Part shown: piece by piece, positions 36,601-44,657 of the stretch | How the letters are laid out: each line of letters begins with the position of its first letter | How positions within the stretch are numbered: position 1 is the first letter of the stretch | NCBI RefSeq assembly: GCF_014648555.1 | Contig: NZ_BMRI01000045.1 | Location: forward strand, 562-45,218 | Source: Kitasatospora griseola | Lineage (GTDB): Bacteria; Actinomycetota; Actinomycetes; Streptomycetales; Streptomycetaceae | Length of the DNA: 44,657 bases | Reading direction: 5' to 3' | Translations under genes and position numbers: made by a program | Notes under the pieces: model-generated | What the model was told of the DNA's origin: nothing | The model's database searches: none | The model's input: only the letters and a program-made list of their open reading frames with translations

Positions 36601-39600
36601 GCGGTGAACCGGACGCCGGCCTCCTCCTCCAGTCGGATCAGCGAGACGATGTTCGGGTCGATGCCGTGCGCGCGGCCGTACTCCACGTACTCCGCCGCCA
36701 GCGCGGGCATCTGCTCGGTCGGCCCGACGTAGCTCCAGGTCAGCATCGCGTCGCCGCGCCGGGAGAAGTTGAAGTACGCGGTGCGGGCGGCGCCGAGGAA
36801 GATCAGCGGGGCGATGTCCCGACCGGGCAGGCCGCCCTCGCGGCCGTACCGGCGCTCCAGGTCCGCGACGACCGCGGCGATCTCCGGCCGGTCGGCCAGC
36901 CCGGTCTTCTCGACCACCAGCGCACCGCCCCGGTACGCGCCCCGCGCCGCACCGTCCGCGGCCGCCGGCGACGGATCGGCCGTCCGACCCGCACCGTCGC
37001 GCAGCAGCCGGGCCGCGTCCGAACCGTGCGAGCCGCCGAGCGCGGCGGCCAGCTCGGCGACCGTCGGGTGGTCGAAGAGCAGCGTCTTGCGCAGCGCCCC
37101 GAACTGCTTCTCCAGCGCCGCCACGGACTTGAGCATGTCGAAGGACGTGAAGCCGTTGTCGGTGAAGGTGAGCTGCCGGTCCACCGGTCGGCCCAGCGCC
37201 TCGGCCAGCGCGCCGAGCAGCAGCTCCTCCAGGTCGCCCGCGGCCGGGGCCGCCGCCTCCGGGCCCACGGTCGGAACGGCGGGCGCGGCCGGAGCTGCGG
37301 CTGCGGGCGGAGCGACGGGTGCGACGGGTGCGACGGCCGGGGTCGGGGTGGGGCCGCAGAGCGGGGCCACGAAGCCGGACAGCTTGGCGACGGTGTCGAA
37401 GTCGTACAGCTCGGCGGCCTTCAGGTCGAGCGAGTAGGTGGTGTTGAGCAGCCGCGCGAGGTCCATCCGGTAGATGGAGTCGAGCCCCAGCTCGGCGAAC
37501 GGGACGTCGTCGCCGATGTCGGCGGCCGCGGTGCCGAGGATCGTCGCCAACTGGTCGCGCAGCAGCGTGGCGATGGCGTCGGCCCCCGGGGCGACGGCCG
37601 GGGCCGGCGACTCGGCGGCGGCCACGGCAGCGACGGGGGCAGGCGCGTGCGGCCTGGGCGCGGACACCGCCGGGGCGCTCTTCGCGGTCCGCGCGGTCGG
37701 CAGGGTGAGCTTCACCTTCGGCCCCCGCCCGGCCGGCTCGGGGCCGGTCGGGCCGGTCGGGCGCTCGGCGGGGATCGACAGCACGGGGGTCTCCTTGTGG
37801 GTGTTCCGGGGCGGCTCTTCGCCGCGGGTCGCCCGGCCGGTGTCGCCAGGCTGGTGGTGCGCGGTCCGCCGCGGTTCGACGGTGGCGCGGCCGAGGGAGT
37901 CGACCCAGTGCCGGATGCGGGCGAACGGCGCGGACGGAAGGGACAGTCGGCCGGGGACGGGGCCGTCGGACGGCCACGACACGGCGGCGCCCTCGCACCA
38001 CAGCTCCATGAGCCGGGTCGTCCCCTCGTCGCCCCGCGCTGCGAGGACGCCGCGCCGTGCGGTTCCGGTGACCACCCCGGCCGGCTGCCCGCCCGCGGCG
38101 AAGTCGGCGAGCACGCGGGCGAGTTCGTCCCGGTCGTGCACGGACACGGCGCACCGGTGCGGGCGTTCGGCGCGACCGGTCTGCAGGGTGTGGGCCACCC
38201 GCGCGAGGTCCGCCTCCGGGTGGGCCAGCAGGTGGCGGGAGAGCCGGCCCGCGTAGTCGGCCAGGTCCTCCGGGCTGCCCGCCGACAGCGGGACGACCAC
38301 CGCCTGTCGGCCGTCGGCCCGGCGGTCGTCGGCCGGGTGCCCGCCGGGTTCGTACGCCTCCAGCACGACATGGGCGTTGGAGCCGCCGAACCCGAACGAG
38401 CTGACGCCCGCGCGCCACACCGGCCGGCCGTCGGCGGTCCGGGCCGGCTCCCACGGCCGCAGTCGGTCGTTGATCCGGAACGGGGTGTCGGCCAGCCGCA
38501 GGTACGGGTTCGGCTCGGTGAAGTGCAGGTTCGCCGGGAGCATCCGGTGCCGCATGCACAGCAGGACCTTCAGCAGGCCGGCGACTCCGGCCGCGGTCTC
38601 CGTGTGGCCGATCGCGGACTTCACGGCGCCGAGCGCGATCCGCCCGTCGCCCGGCAGCAACTCGCCCCGCTCCGCGTGAAGTTGGGTGAACGCCTTCTTC
38701 AGTCCCTCGATCTCGACCGGATCCCCGAGCCGGGTGCCGGTGCCGTGCGTCTCGATGTAGCCGATGGTGTCCGGGGCCACGCCGGACGACCGGACGGCCT
38801 CCGCGACCACGCGGGCCTGCGCCTCGGGATTGGGCGCCGTCAGCGAGGTGGAGCGCCCGCCGTGGTTCACCGCGCTCCCCCGGATCACCGCGTGGATCTG
38901 GTCCCCGTCGGCGACGGCGCGGTCGAGGGGCTTGAGCACGACCGCGCCCACGCCCTCGCCCCGCACGTACCCGTCGGCCGCCGCGTCGAAGGTCTTGCAC
39001 CGGCCGTCCTCGCTCAACATCCCCGACCCGGCGAACGACCGCAGCAGCCCCGGGGACAGGATCGCGTTGACGCCGCCGGCGACGGCCAGTTCGCACTCGC
39101 CCTCGCGCAGGGACCGCACGGCCCGGTGCAGCGCCACCAGCGAGCTGGAGCAGGCCGTGTCGACGGCCTCGCTCGGCCCGTGCAGGTCCAGCAGGTGGGA
39201 CACCCGGTTGGGCAGCACGGAGTGCGCGATCCCGGTGGCGGCGTGCGCCTCGGACGCCACGCCGCGCTCCTTGAGCAGGTCGTCGTAGTCGTGCGTGGCG
39301 ACCCCGGCGAAAATGCCGGTCCGGGAGCCGGCCAGGCCGCTCGGCCGGTACCCGGCGTCCTCGATCGACCGCCAGACGGCCTGGAGGAACAGGCGCTGCT
39401 GCGGGTCCATCAGCGCCGCCTCGTTCGGCGAGATGCCGAACAGGCGCGCGTCGAACGCGCTCACCGCGTCCAGGAAGCCGCCGTGCATGCCCCGGGCCAC
39501 CGGGTCGGCGAGCAGCGCCGCCCGGTCCTGGTCGTCCGGCACCGGCCGGACCAGGTCGTCGCCGGCCACCAGGTGCGCCCAGAAGGCGTCCACGTCCGCC

Positions 39601-42600
39601 GACTTGGGAAACACCCCGGCCATGCCGATGACGGCGACGGGACGGTCGGCGGCCGTGACCGCGGGCTCCGGCTCCGGCTCCGGCTCGACCGCCGTTGCGG
39701 CCACCGGAACCACGACCGGCTCGGGCTCGGGCTCGGGCTGCGGCTGCGGAGCGGGCTCCGGGGACGCCTGCCCGACGGACAGTTCGGCGCGGTGGTGCTC
39801 GACCAGGTAGTCGGTGAACGAGGCGATGTCCGGGCACTCGAACAGCACCGTGGGCAGCAGGTCGAGGCCGAACTGCTCGTTGACCTTGTTCACCAGCTCG
39901 GTGAGCGTGATCGAGTCGAAGCCCAGTTCCAGCAGCTCCGCGCGGGGGTCCACGTCCGACTCGTCCACCAGCAGGAACTCGGCCGCCATCAGCCGCACCC
40001 GACGCTCGGTCGACTCCCGGACCTCCGGGTCGCCCGCGACCGGCTCCGGCGCCGCGGCGGCGGCCACCGGGGCGGGCGCGGCGGTGGCGGCCTCGGGCTG
40101 TCCGGTCGACAGGCCCTCGACCACCGCGCAGCACGGCTCGCCGGCGGCGAGTGCGCGGACGAAGGCGGCGAGTGCGGCCTCCGTGCTCAGCGGCACCATG
40201 TCCCACTTGCGGGCGAACAGTTCGCGGGTGGCGTCGTCGACCGTCATCCCGCCGTCCTCCCAGAGCGGCCAGCAGACGGCCAGCGTGGTGCCGGACCGGT
40301 CCCCCGCCGTGACGAGGCGGGCCCGCCGGGCGGCGAAGGCGTCGAGGAAGGCGTTGGCGTAGGCGTAGTCGGCCTGCCCGGGGTTGCCCGCCTCGGCGGA
40401 CATCGAGGAGAACAGCACGAAGAAGTCCAGCGGCTGATCGGCCGTCGCCCGGTCGAGGTGGACGGTGCCGGCGACCTTCGGCCCCAGCACGGCCGCCACC
40501 TCCTCCGGAGTCTTGCGCACCGCGCGGGCGTCGCGGCTGACGCCCGCGGAGTGGATGACGCCGTGCAGCGGGCCGAACTCGGCCGTGAGGCCCGCCACCA
40601 GCGCCGAGGTCGCCTCGGGGTCGCGCAGGTCGGCTCGCCGGTACACCACTCGGGTCCTGGCCCCGGACAGTTCCTCGACGAGCCGGTCGTCGACGGCCGA
40701 TCGACCCGCGAGGACGACGGTGGCGGCCCGGTCGAGGCCGGCGAAGAAGCGTGCGAAGTGGAGGCCGATGGCTCCCGCCCCGCCGGTGATCAGGTAGGTG
40801 CCGCCGTCACGCAGGGCGAACCCGCCGGTCCCGGTGGCCTGCGGCTCGAACGGCCGCAGCTCCTTGACGCGCCGCACGCCGTCGCGGTGGTCGACGTCCT
40901 GGGCACCCGCCCGGGCGTTCAGCAGTTCCTCGACGATCCGGTCGGCGTGCTCGGGGCCGGGCCGGCCGCCGGGCAGGGCGAGCCGCACCCCGCGGAACCG
41001 GCTGTGCTCCAGGGCGAGGGTGCGCAGCGTCCCGCCGACGGCGCAGTCGAGCGGGTCGACGTCCTCGGGCGTGCCGGTGTGGGCGTACAGCACCGTCAGG
41101 CGCGGCTGTTCGGGCCGCCGCAGCACCGCGACGCTCGACCAGAGCACCGCGGGCAGGGCGGTGTCGGCGGCGTCCGGGCCCGGCAGCGGCCGGGGGGCGG
41201 CCAGGTGCACGATCGCGTCGGGCACCGGGCCGCGCGCAGCGAGGTCCGCGACGAGCTGCTCGTGCGAGCTCGGGTCGGCGGTGCGCAGCAGGTATCCGCC
41301 GTCCTCGGTGCGGGCGAAGCCCTCGCCCTCGGCGACCGTCACGGCGGTGGCGCCCAGTGCGGCGAGTCGCTCGACGAGCGCCTGCCGGGCGGCGCCGTCC
41401 TCGGCGTGCACCAGGACGGTGCGCGGCACCGCCGGGTCGGCGGCGAGCGGGGCCGGCTCCCAGACCGGGCGCAGGTACCTGGTTCGGGTCGGGGCGGTCG
41501 CGCGGACGGCGGGCGCCGCCGACCCGCCGGTCACGGCGGCGGCCGTCGGGGCCTCGTCGGCGGGCCGGTCCGCCGACCGGGGGGCGATCTCCAGGCCGTC
41601 GAGGGCCGCGAGGACCCGGCCGTCGCCGTCCGTCAGTCGGATGTCGAAGCGCCGGTGGCCGTTGCGGCGGCCCTCCGGCGTCACCTCGCGCACCCGGGCC
41701 CAGCAGTCCATGGGCAGGGCGCCGTGGGCGCGCAGCTCCGCGATGCCGACCGGCAGGTAGCCGGACTCCTCCTCGCAGAGCACCGAGACGACCTGCAGCG
41801 CGCCGTCGAGCAGCGTGGGCGGCAGCACGAACCGCAGCGTGCTCTGGCGGGTCTGCTGGGCACTGGCGAGCCGGGCCAGGGCCTCGCCGTCGCCGATCCA
41901 CAGTTCGGCCACCACCCGCAGCGGGCGGCCGTAGCTCAGGCCGCCGCGGGAGAACGCCTCGTAGAAGTCCTTGGCGGACCGCCGCTCCCCGCACCGGCGG
42001 CGCACGGCCGCCAGGTCCAGGGCCGGGTCGGCCGTGGGCTGCTGGTCGTTCGCCAGCACGCCCCGGGCGGCCGTGCGGAAGCCGTCCGCCGCGGGCACGG
42101 AGATCTGGAACGCGGTCGCCCCGGCCTCCTGCTGCGGGGTGAGCGCCACCCGGACCCGGTCCACGCCCGCGTCGAGGTCGACCGGGGAGAGCCACCGGAT
42201 TCCGGTCATCCGCACCGGGAAGTCGTCCGCGCCGGGCATCGCCCCGCGCGCCACCTCCAGCAGGCCGACACCGGGGACGCAGCGGGCTCCGTCGATCCGG
42301 TGGTGCCGCGCGATGTCGATCGCCGGGTGGGTGACCGGCCGCTCGACCACGGTCGACTGGTCACTGTCCACCGCTGCCTCCTGTCGTGGGTGCTCCGCCT
42401 GCTGTGTGTGCTCGGGCCGCGGCGCGGGTCCGGTAGGTGCCGCCTCGTCGACGGGCCCGGTGGGTTCCGCCGCGTCGACGGCCCCGGTGGGCTCGGCCTC
42501 GCCGCCGGGCCCGGCCTCCGTCTGCGGTTCCGGTGGGCCCGCCGGCCGGGCCGCCTCGGTGATCCAGTGCCGCCGGCGCTCGAACGGGTAGGTGGGGAAC

Positions 42601-44657
42601 GCCGCCTTGCGCGCCCCGTCGGCGACCCCGAACGCGTGCCAGTCGACGGGCACGCCGTGCACCCAGTCCCGCGCGGGGTCCTCCGAGGGGCCGTCGGACG
42701 TCGCGCCCTTGACCGCCGTCCCGCTGACGAACCCGCCGTCGGTGAGGTCGCCGGTCGCGAACCGCCGCAGCCCTGCGGCGATCGCGGCGTGGTCGGAGCC
42801 CGTCACGGCGAGCCGTTCGGGCAGCTCGCGGCGGCCCGTCCGGCTGGTCGAGGCCAGGTCGCGCAGCGGGGCGGCCAGGCCGGCCGGACTCTCCAGGAAG
42901 TCCGCGACCTGCTCGGCGTGGGTGCGCAGCGCGTCCCGGCTCAGCGCCGACAGCAGGAACACCTGCTGCTCCGCCGCACCAACCGCAGTCGCACCGTCGG
43001 CGCCGTCCGCGTCGGACGGGACGTACTCCTCCAGGATCATGTGGACGTTCGCTCCTCCTGCTCCGAACGAGCTGATTCCCGCGCGGAGCGGCCAGGTCCG
43101 CTCGCCCGTGCCGAGGTCGGCGACCGGCCGCTCCCAGGGCGTCGCGGTGCGCTGCGGCCGGAACGGCGAACCCTCGAAGCGGATCTTGGGGTTGACCGTG
43201 TCCAGATTGATCGTCGGCGCGAGGGTGCGGTGCTTGAACTGGAGCAGCACCTTGGCGAGTGCCGCGATGCCGGCCGCGCCCTCCAGGTGGCCGATGTTGG
43301 ACTTGACCGATCCGACGGCGCAGAAGTCCGGGTCCGTCACGCCGAGCGAGCGGAACGCGCGGGTGAGGCCCGCCACCTCGATCGGGTCGCCCAGCGCCGT
43401 CCCCGTCCCGTGCGCCTCGACGTAGGACACCGTCCGCGGGTGGACGCCGGACCGGCGCAGCGTCTCCTCGATGAGCTGCGCCTGGGCGTTGGGGTTGGGC
43501 ACGGTGTAGCCGCTGACCTTGCCCCCGGCGTTGCTCAGGCTGCCCTTGACGACGGCCCAGATGGTGTCGCCGTCGGCCTCGGCCTGCTCGACCGGCTTCA
43601 GCAGCACCGCCCCGACGCCTTCGCCCGGCACGAAGCCGTCCGCGTCGGCGTCGAAGACCCGGCAGCCGTCGCCGGTCGCCAGCATGTTCCGGGCGGCGAG
43701 CGCGGCGAAGTGCGCGGGGTGGAGGATCAGGTTGACCCCGCCGGCGATCGCCTGCCGGCACTCGCCCCGGCGCAGGCTCTCGCACGCCAGGTGGACCGCG
43801 GTGAGCGCGGACGAGCAGGCGCTGTCCACAGCGAAGCTCGGCCCCTGGAGGTCGAAGGTGTACGACACCCGGTTGGCCAGTGACCAGAACGCGGAGTGCC
43901 CGGTCGCGTAGCGGCCCTCCGGCCAGTCCGCGGCGGCGGCGAGGAGTCCGTACTCGCCGTACATCACGCCCGCGAAGACACCGGTGCTCGGCTGCCTGGT
44001 CCGCTCGCCGAGGTGGCCGGTGGTCTCCAGCAGCTCCCAGCAGGTCTCCAGGAACAGCCGCTCCTGGGGGTCGATGTCGTTGGCCTCCCGCGGCAGGATG
44101 CCGAAGAGCGGCGCGTCGAAGGCGTCGACGTCGTCGAGGAAGCCGCCCCAGCGGTTGTACGTCCGGTGCTTGACGCCCTTGCGCTCGTCGAAGTGGGGTC
44201 GCCAGTCCCAGCGCTTCTCCGGGATCTCGGTGATGCAACTGCGGCCCTGCGACAGGTTGGCCCAGAAGGTGTCCAGGTCGGGCGAGGCCGGGAACCGGCC
44301 GGCGACCCCGATGATCGCGATGTCGCCGGAGCGGGCCGACGCGACCGGCACGGCGGGCGGCTCCACGGCGGCGGGTTCGGGGGCGACGGGCTCGGAGACC
44401 TGGATCGGCTCCGGCTCCGGCTCCGGCTCGAACGCCGGCTCCGGCTCCGGCTCTTGCTCGAACGCAGGCTCGGGCTCCGGGGCAGCTCCCACCGGGATGC
44501 GATCGCCGTACTCCGCCAGGAGGTGCGCGGCGAGCTGATCGATCGTCATGTGCTCGAACAGCAACGTCGCGGGCAGATCACCCAGGTCCTGCTCGAACCG
44601 GTCGATGATGTTCAGACTCACCAACGAGTCGACCCCGAAGTTCTCGAACGTCGCCGA
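33615..44657 (-). CDS. lnmJ: Trans-AT PKS ending ACP-ACP-DUF-SH-TE, leinamycin LnmJ-like (N-terminus off the right edge)
   Basis: About 3,680 residues are visible. Nucleotide positions: ACP (Ser 44625); KS with DSACSS (Cys 43815), about 44360-43020; DH with intact HxxxGxxxxP (His 42300) and Asp 41805, about 42345-41580; KR with TGGAGAIG and Tyr 40365, about 41500-40150; ACP (Ser 39912); KS with DTACSSS (Cys 39150), about 39650-38330; ACP (GLDSI, Ser 37476); ACP (GFTSF, Ser 37143); DUF, GNAT-like DUF2156-type, about 36930-35960; SH, tryptophanase-fold PLP domain with VSLSKDFGTDTGG (Lys 35064), about 35760-34560; TE with GASFGG (Ser 34134), GRHDT and AGHFP. No AT is present, so a free-standing AT must load extenders. 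In leinamycin the SH domain cleaves a cysteine adduct C-S bond to leave sulfur on the chain; the DUF-SH pair is the hallmark of that family. Confidence 0.95.
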   Translation of the reverse strand, partial: SATFENFGVDSLVSLNIIDRFEQDLGDLPATLLFEHMTIDQLAAHLLAEYGDRIPVGAAPEPEPAFEQEPEPEPAFEPEPEPEPIQVSEPVAPEPAAVEPPAVPVASARSGDIAIIGVAGRFPASPDLDTFWANLSQGRSCITEIPEKRWDWRPHFDERKGVKHRTYNRWGGFLDDVDAFDAPLFGILPREANDIDPQERLFLETCWELLETTGHLGERTRQPSTGVFAGVMYGEYGLLAAAADWPEGRYATGHSAFWSLANRVSYTFDLQGPSFAVDSACSSALTAVHLACESLRRGECRQAIAGGVNLILHPAHFAALAARNMLATGDGCRVFDADADGFVPGEGVGAVLLKPVEQAEADGDTIWAVVKGSLSNAGGKVSGYTVPNPNAQAQLIEETLRRSGVHPRTVSYVEAHGTGTALGDPIEVAGLTRAFRSLGVTDPDFCAVGSVKSNIGHLEGAAGIAALAKVLLQFKHRTLAPTINLDTVNPKIRFEGSPFRPQRTATPWERPVADLGTGERTWPLRAGISSFGAGGANVHMILEEYVPSDADGADGATAVGAAEQQVFLLSALSRDALRTHAEQVADFLESPAGLAAPLRDLASTSRTGRRELPERLAVTGSDHAAIAAGLRRFATGDLTDGGFVSGTAVKGATSDGPSEDPARDWVHGVPVDWHAFGVADGARKAAFPTYPFERRRHWITEAARPAGPPEPQTEAGPGGEAEPTGAVDAAEPTGPVDEAAPTGPAPRPEHTQQAEHPRQEAAVDSDQSTVVERPVTHPAIDIARHHRIDGARCVPGVGLLEVARGAMPGADDFPVRMTGIRWLSPVDLDAGVDRVRVALTPQQEAGATAFQISVPAADGFRTAARGVLANDQQPTADPALDLAAVRRRCGERRSAKDFYEAFSRGGLSYGRPLRVVAELWIGDGEALARLASAQQTRQSTLRFVLPPTLLDGALQVVSVLCEEESGYLPVGIAELRAHGALPMDCWARVREVTPEGRRNGHRRFDIRLTDGDGRVLAALDGLEIAPRSADRPADEAPTAAAVTGGSAAPAVRATAPTRTRYLRPVWEPAPLAADPAVPRTVLVHAEDGAARQALVERLAALGATAVTVAEGEGFARTEDGGYLLRTADPSSHEQLVADLAARGPVPDAIVHLAAPRPLPGPDAADTALPAVLWSSVAVLRRPEQPRLTVLYAHTGTPEDVDPLDCAVGGTLRTLALEHSRFRGVRLALPGGRPGPEHADRIVEELLNARAGAQDVDHRDGVRRVKELRPFEPQATGTGGFALRDGGTYLITGGAGAIGLHFARFFAGLDRAATVVLAGRSAVDDRLVEELSGARTRVVYRRADLRDPEATSALVAGLTAEFGPLHGVIHSAGVSRDARAVRKTPEEVAAVLGPKVAGTVHLDRATADQPLDFFVLFSSMSAEAGNPGQADYAYANAFLDAFAARRARLVTAGDRSGTTLAVCWPLWEDGGMTVDDATRELFARKWDMVPLSTEAALAAFVRALAAGEPCCAVVEGLSTGQPEAATAAPAPVAAAAAPEPVAGDPEVRESTERRVRLMAAEFLLVDESDVDPRAELLELGFDSITLTELVNKVNEQFGLDLLPTVLFECPDIASFTDYLVEHHRAELSVGQASPEPAPQPQPEPEPEPVVVPVAATAVEPEPEPEPAVTAADRPVAVIGMAGVFPKSADVDAFWAHLVAGDDLVRPVPDDQDRAALLADPVARGMHGGFLDAVSAFDARLFGISPNEAALMDPQQRLFLQAVWRSIEDAGYRPSGLAGSRTGIFAGVATHDYDDLLKERGVASEAHAATGIAHSVLPNRVSHLLDLHGPSEAVDTACSSSLVALHRAVRSLREGECELAVAGGVNAILSPGLLRSFAGSGMLSEDGRCKTFDAAADGYVRGEGVGAVVLKPLDRAVADGDQIHAVIRGSAVNHGGRSTSLTAPNPEAQARVVAEAVRSSGVAPDTIGYIETHGTGTRLGDPVEIEGLKKAFTQLHAERGELLPGDGRIALGAVKSAIGHTETAAGVAGLLKVLLCMRHRMLPANLHFTEPNPYLRLADTPFRINDRLRPWEPARTADGRPVWRAGVSSFGFGGSNAHVVLEAYEPGGHPADDRRADGRQAVVVPLSAGSPEDLADYAGRLSRHLLAHPEADLARVAHTLQTGRAERPHRCAVSVHDRDELARVLADFAAGGQPAGVVTGTARRGVLAARGDEGTTRLMELWCEGAAVSWPSDGPVPGRLSLPSAPFARIRHWVDSLGRATVEPRRTAHHQPGDTGRATRGEEPPRNTHKETPVLSIPAERPTGPTGPEPAGRGPKVKLTLPTARTAKSAPAVSAPRPHAPAPVAAVAAAESPAPAVAPGADAIATLLRDQLATILGTAAADIGDDVPFAELGLDSIYRMDLARLLNTTYSLDLKAAELYDFDTVAKLSGFVAPLCGPTPTPAVAPVAPVAPPAAAAPAAPAVPTVGPEAAAPAAGDLEELLLGALAEALGRPVDRQLTFTDNGFTSFDMLKSVAALEKQFGALRKTLLFDHPTVAELAAALGGSHGSDAARLLRDGAGRTADPSPAAADGAARGAYRGGALVVEKTGLADRPEIAAVVADLERRYGREGGLPGRDIAPLIFLGAARTAYFNFSRRGDAMLTWSYVGPTEQMPALAAEYVEYGRAHGIDPNIVSLIRLEEEAGVRFTATPFGALQRLDDITDFSLAGGRMARLRYIIGKFEKAGACRTVEYRVGSDPATDRAITEMIDQWGQGKEMVNPYVFTVRDEIGRGLLQPRHRMFLTYVDDRMVNAVIVTKIPSEPGYLLDLEFYPQDAPLGGLDYAVVAIIERTAAEGSTVFSFGGSFGAKICESPNAAPEVEAALAELRSRGIFTGDGNFRFKNKFRTTNLPLYLCQPADSARTDVSRLILMIADPTVDAPRPDAPRPDEARPEGAPVPPAPTPAASVPAPVVAAPAPVVPERRAPADEAPADEAVARRERLLAAHGWNPLHIPADEVEYDLITDSWAEQSPALTAARTGQLRSRAALLVPGQILGGIDLLPFSCVLPTPSGRDAEAALCRSWPTRGPVVLHNSVFPTWYFSLLDNGFEPVAVRTAPSGAFRGDLDLAHLAARFAEHAGRIAFCCVEVSTNAQGGAAISLANLTAVRELADRHGVRLVLDATRALDNAVVIAEAEPEHLGRDPFDVAQEILALADAATVSLSKDFGTDTGGIVATDDPEVAHHLRERVNLRGPGVGRSGRALAAAALGDREWAVRSVRERVHRVAALHRRLTDAGVPVVPGTATHCVLLDTARMPQLRGVEHPVPAALAWIYQHTGIRAAAHLSADPQDAGLIRLAVPVGLDDAAADDIADRLTGLFARPGAVRDLLLAAPDAEAPGNAALAHYHPAEHVPGDIREALVEGHEARNETLAVLRGFAPDIEHSLLRLPGGEVEVWSAGEGPVLLMMLPFNIGAGLFGPQFAELTDRHRVIVVHHPGVGATTLADDLSYAGLADLARRVLDELGVRERVHVAGASFGGLVAQTFALRHPGTTASLTLIGSSYKLGNRSEEVNRLAVVVQEDFDNVERRSGSARFAAERARHEEVLLRCESMDPLTGLRYLDVFAAEPDLLGRLGDLAVPTQILQGRHDTVIPLKTAHLLHGLIPDSRYHELADAGHFPSLTSAKEVNELLATFVAQHTPAAATGPSR
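39661..39770. repeat. Glu-Pro repeat linker between ACP and second KS
   Basis: The + strand shows repeated ggctcc/gctccg and gggctcgg units encoding Glu-Pro repeats in the PKS (QPQPEPEPEP and VEPEPEPEP) between the ACP and the second KS. Such low-complexity tracts form extended interdomain tethers in PKSs and are prone to slippage. Confidence 0.75.
44398..44490. repeat. Glu-Pro repeat linker between ACP and first KS
   Basis: Near-perfect ggctcc hexanucleotide repeats encode PEPEPAF-type units, including FEQEPEPEPAFEPEPEPEP, between the first ACP and the first KS. Same nature as the tract near 39.7 kb. Confidence 0.8.

Noticed and set aside
33591..43883. A 10-kb open frame on the + strand
   Set aside because: Same effect opposite the trans-AT PKS; the composition is typical of an antisense frame and shows no domain.

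Overview
The very high G+C content, GTG starts, tightly overlapping genes and the gene families all point to an actinomycete, most likely Streptomyces or a close relative such as Kitasatospora. Nearly all of the window is specialised-metabolite DNA. It is bounded on both sides by large polyketide synthase (PKS) genes that run off the edges.

Left block (1-7.7 kb). A cis-AT type I PKS starts with a loading AT-ACP followed by a KS. Next to it is a 5-aminolevulinate synthase, divergent from two translationally coupled acyl-CoA ligases. ALA synthase beside an acyl-CoA ligase is the signature of the C5N unit (2-amino-3-hydroxycyclopentenone) of manumycin, asukamycin, moenomycin and bafilomycin-type compounds. 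The amide synthetase that normally completes the set is not in the window.

Spacer (7.7-10.8 kb). This holds a WYL-type regulator, a convergent short-chain dehydrogenase with a palindromic operator candidate, and two small hypothetical genes. It looks like ordinary chromosomal or accessory DNA.

Middle block (10.9-20.6 kb). Eleven genes are all on the minus strand, many overlapping by 1-8 nt. In order of transcription they encode a zinc-type alcohol dehydrogenase, ROK sugar kinase, APH-fold kinase, short intradiol dioxygenase-like protein, class III aminotransferase, inositol-monophosphatase-like protein, AurF/CmlI-type diiron N-oxygenase, an amino-acid:carrier-protein ligase (atypical SerRS catalytic core), a nitronate monooxygenase, a stand-alone carrier protein and a MOSC protein. 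I infer that an amine or amino acid is tethered to a carrier protein and N-oxidised. I do not recognise the set as a described pathway.

20.6-22.7 kb. A non-coding stretch of about 790 bp is followed by a secreted Gly-rich protein with a sortase-like LPATG tail and a strong bidirectional terminator.

Right block (22.7-44.7 kb). This is a leinamycin-family region. A long trans-AT PKS ends in ACP-ACP-DUF-SH-TE. The SH part is a PLP-dependent tryptophanase-fold domain, the cysteine lyase that installs sulfur in leinamycin. It is followed by overlapping genes for an LnmK-like acyltransferase/decarboxylase, an LnmL-like ACP and an LnmM-like HMG-CoA-synthase homologue (the beta-branching set), then a type II thioesterase and an Sfp-type phosphopantetheinyl transferase. 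Further on come two DUF3224 proteins flanking a P450, an MFS exporter, a PIG-L deacetylase, a degenerate adenylate-forming enzyme and a SnoaL-like protein. The P450 and one DUF3224 gene share a palindromic operator plus promoter-like element.

Either this is one hybrid cluster joining cis-AT/C5N, N-oxidation and leinamycin-type sulfur chemistry, or two or three clusters lie side by side. The sequence alone does not decide it.
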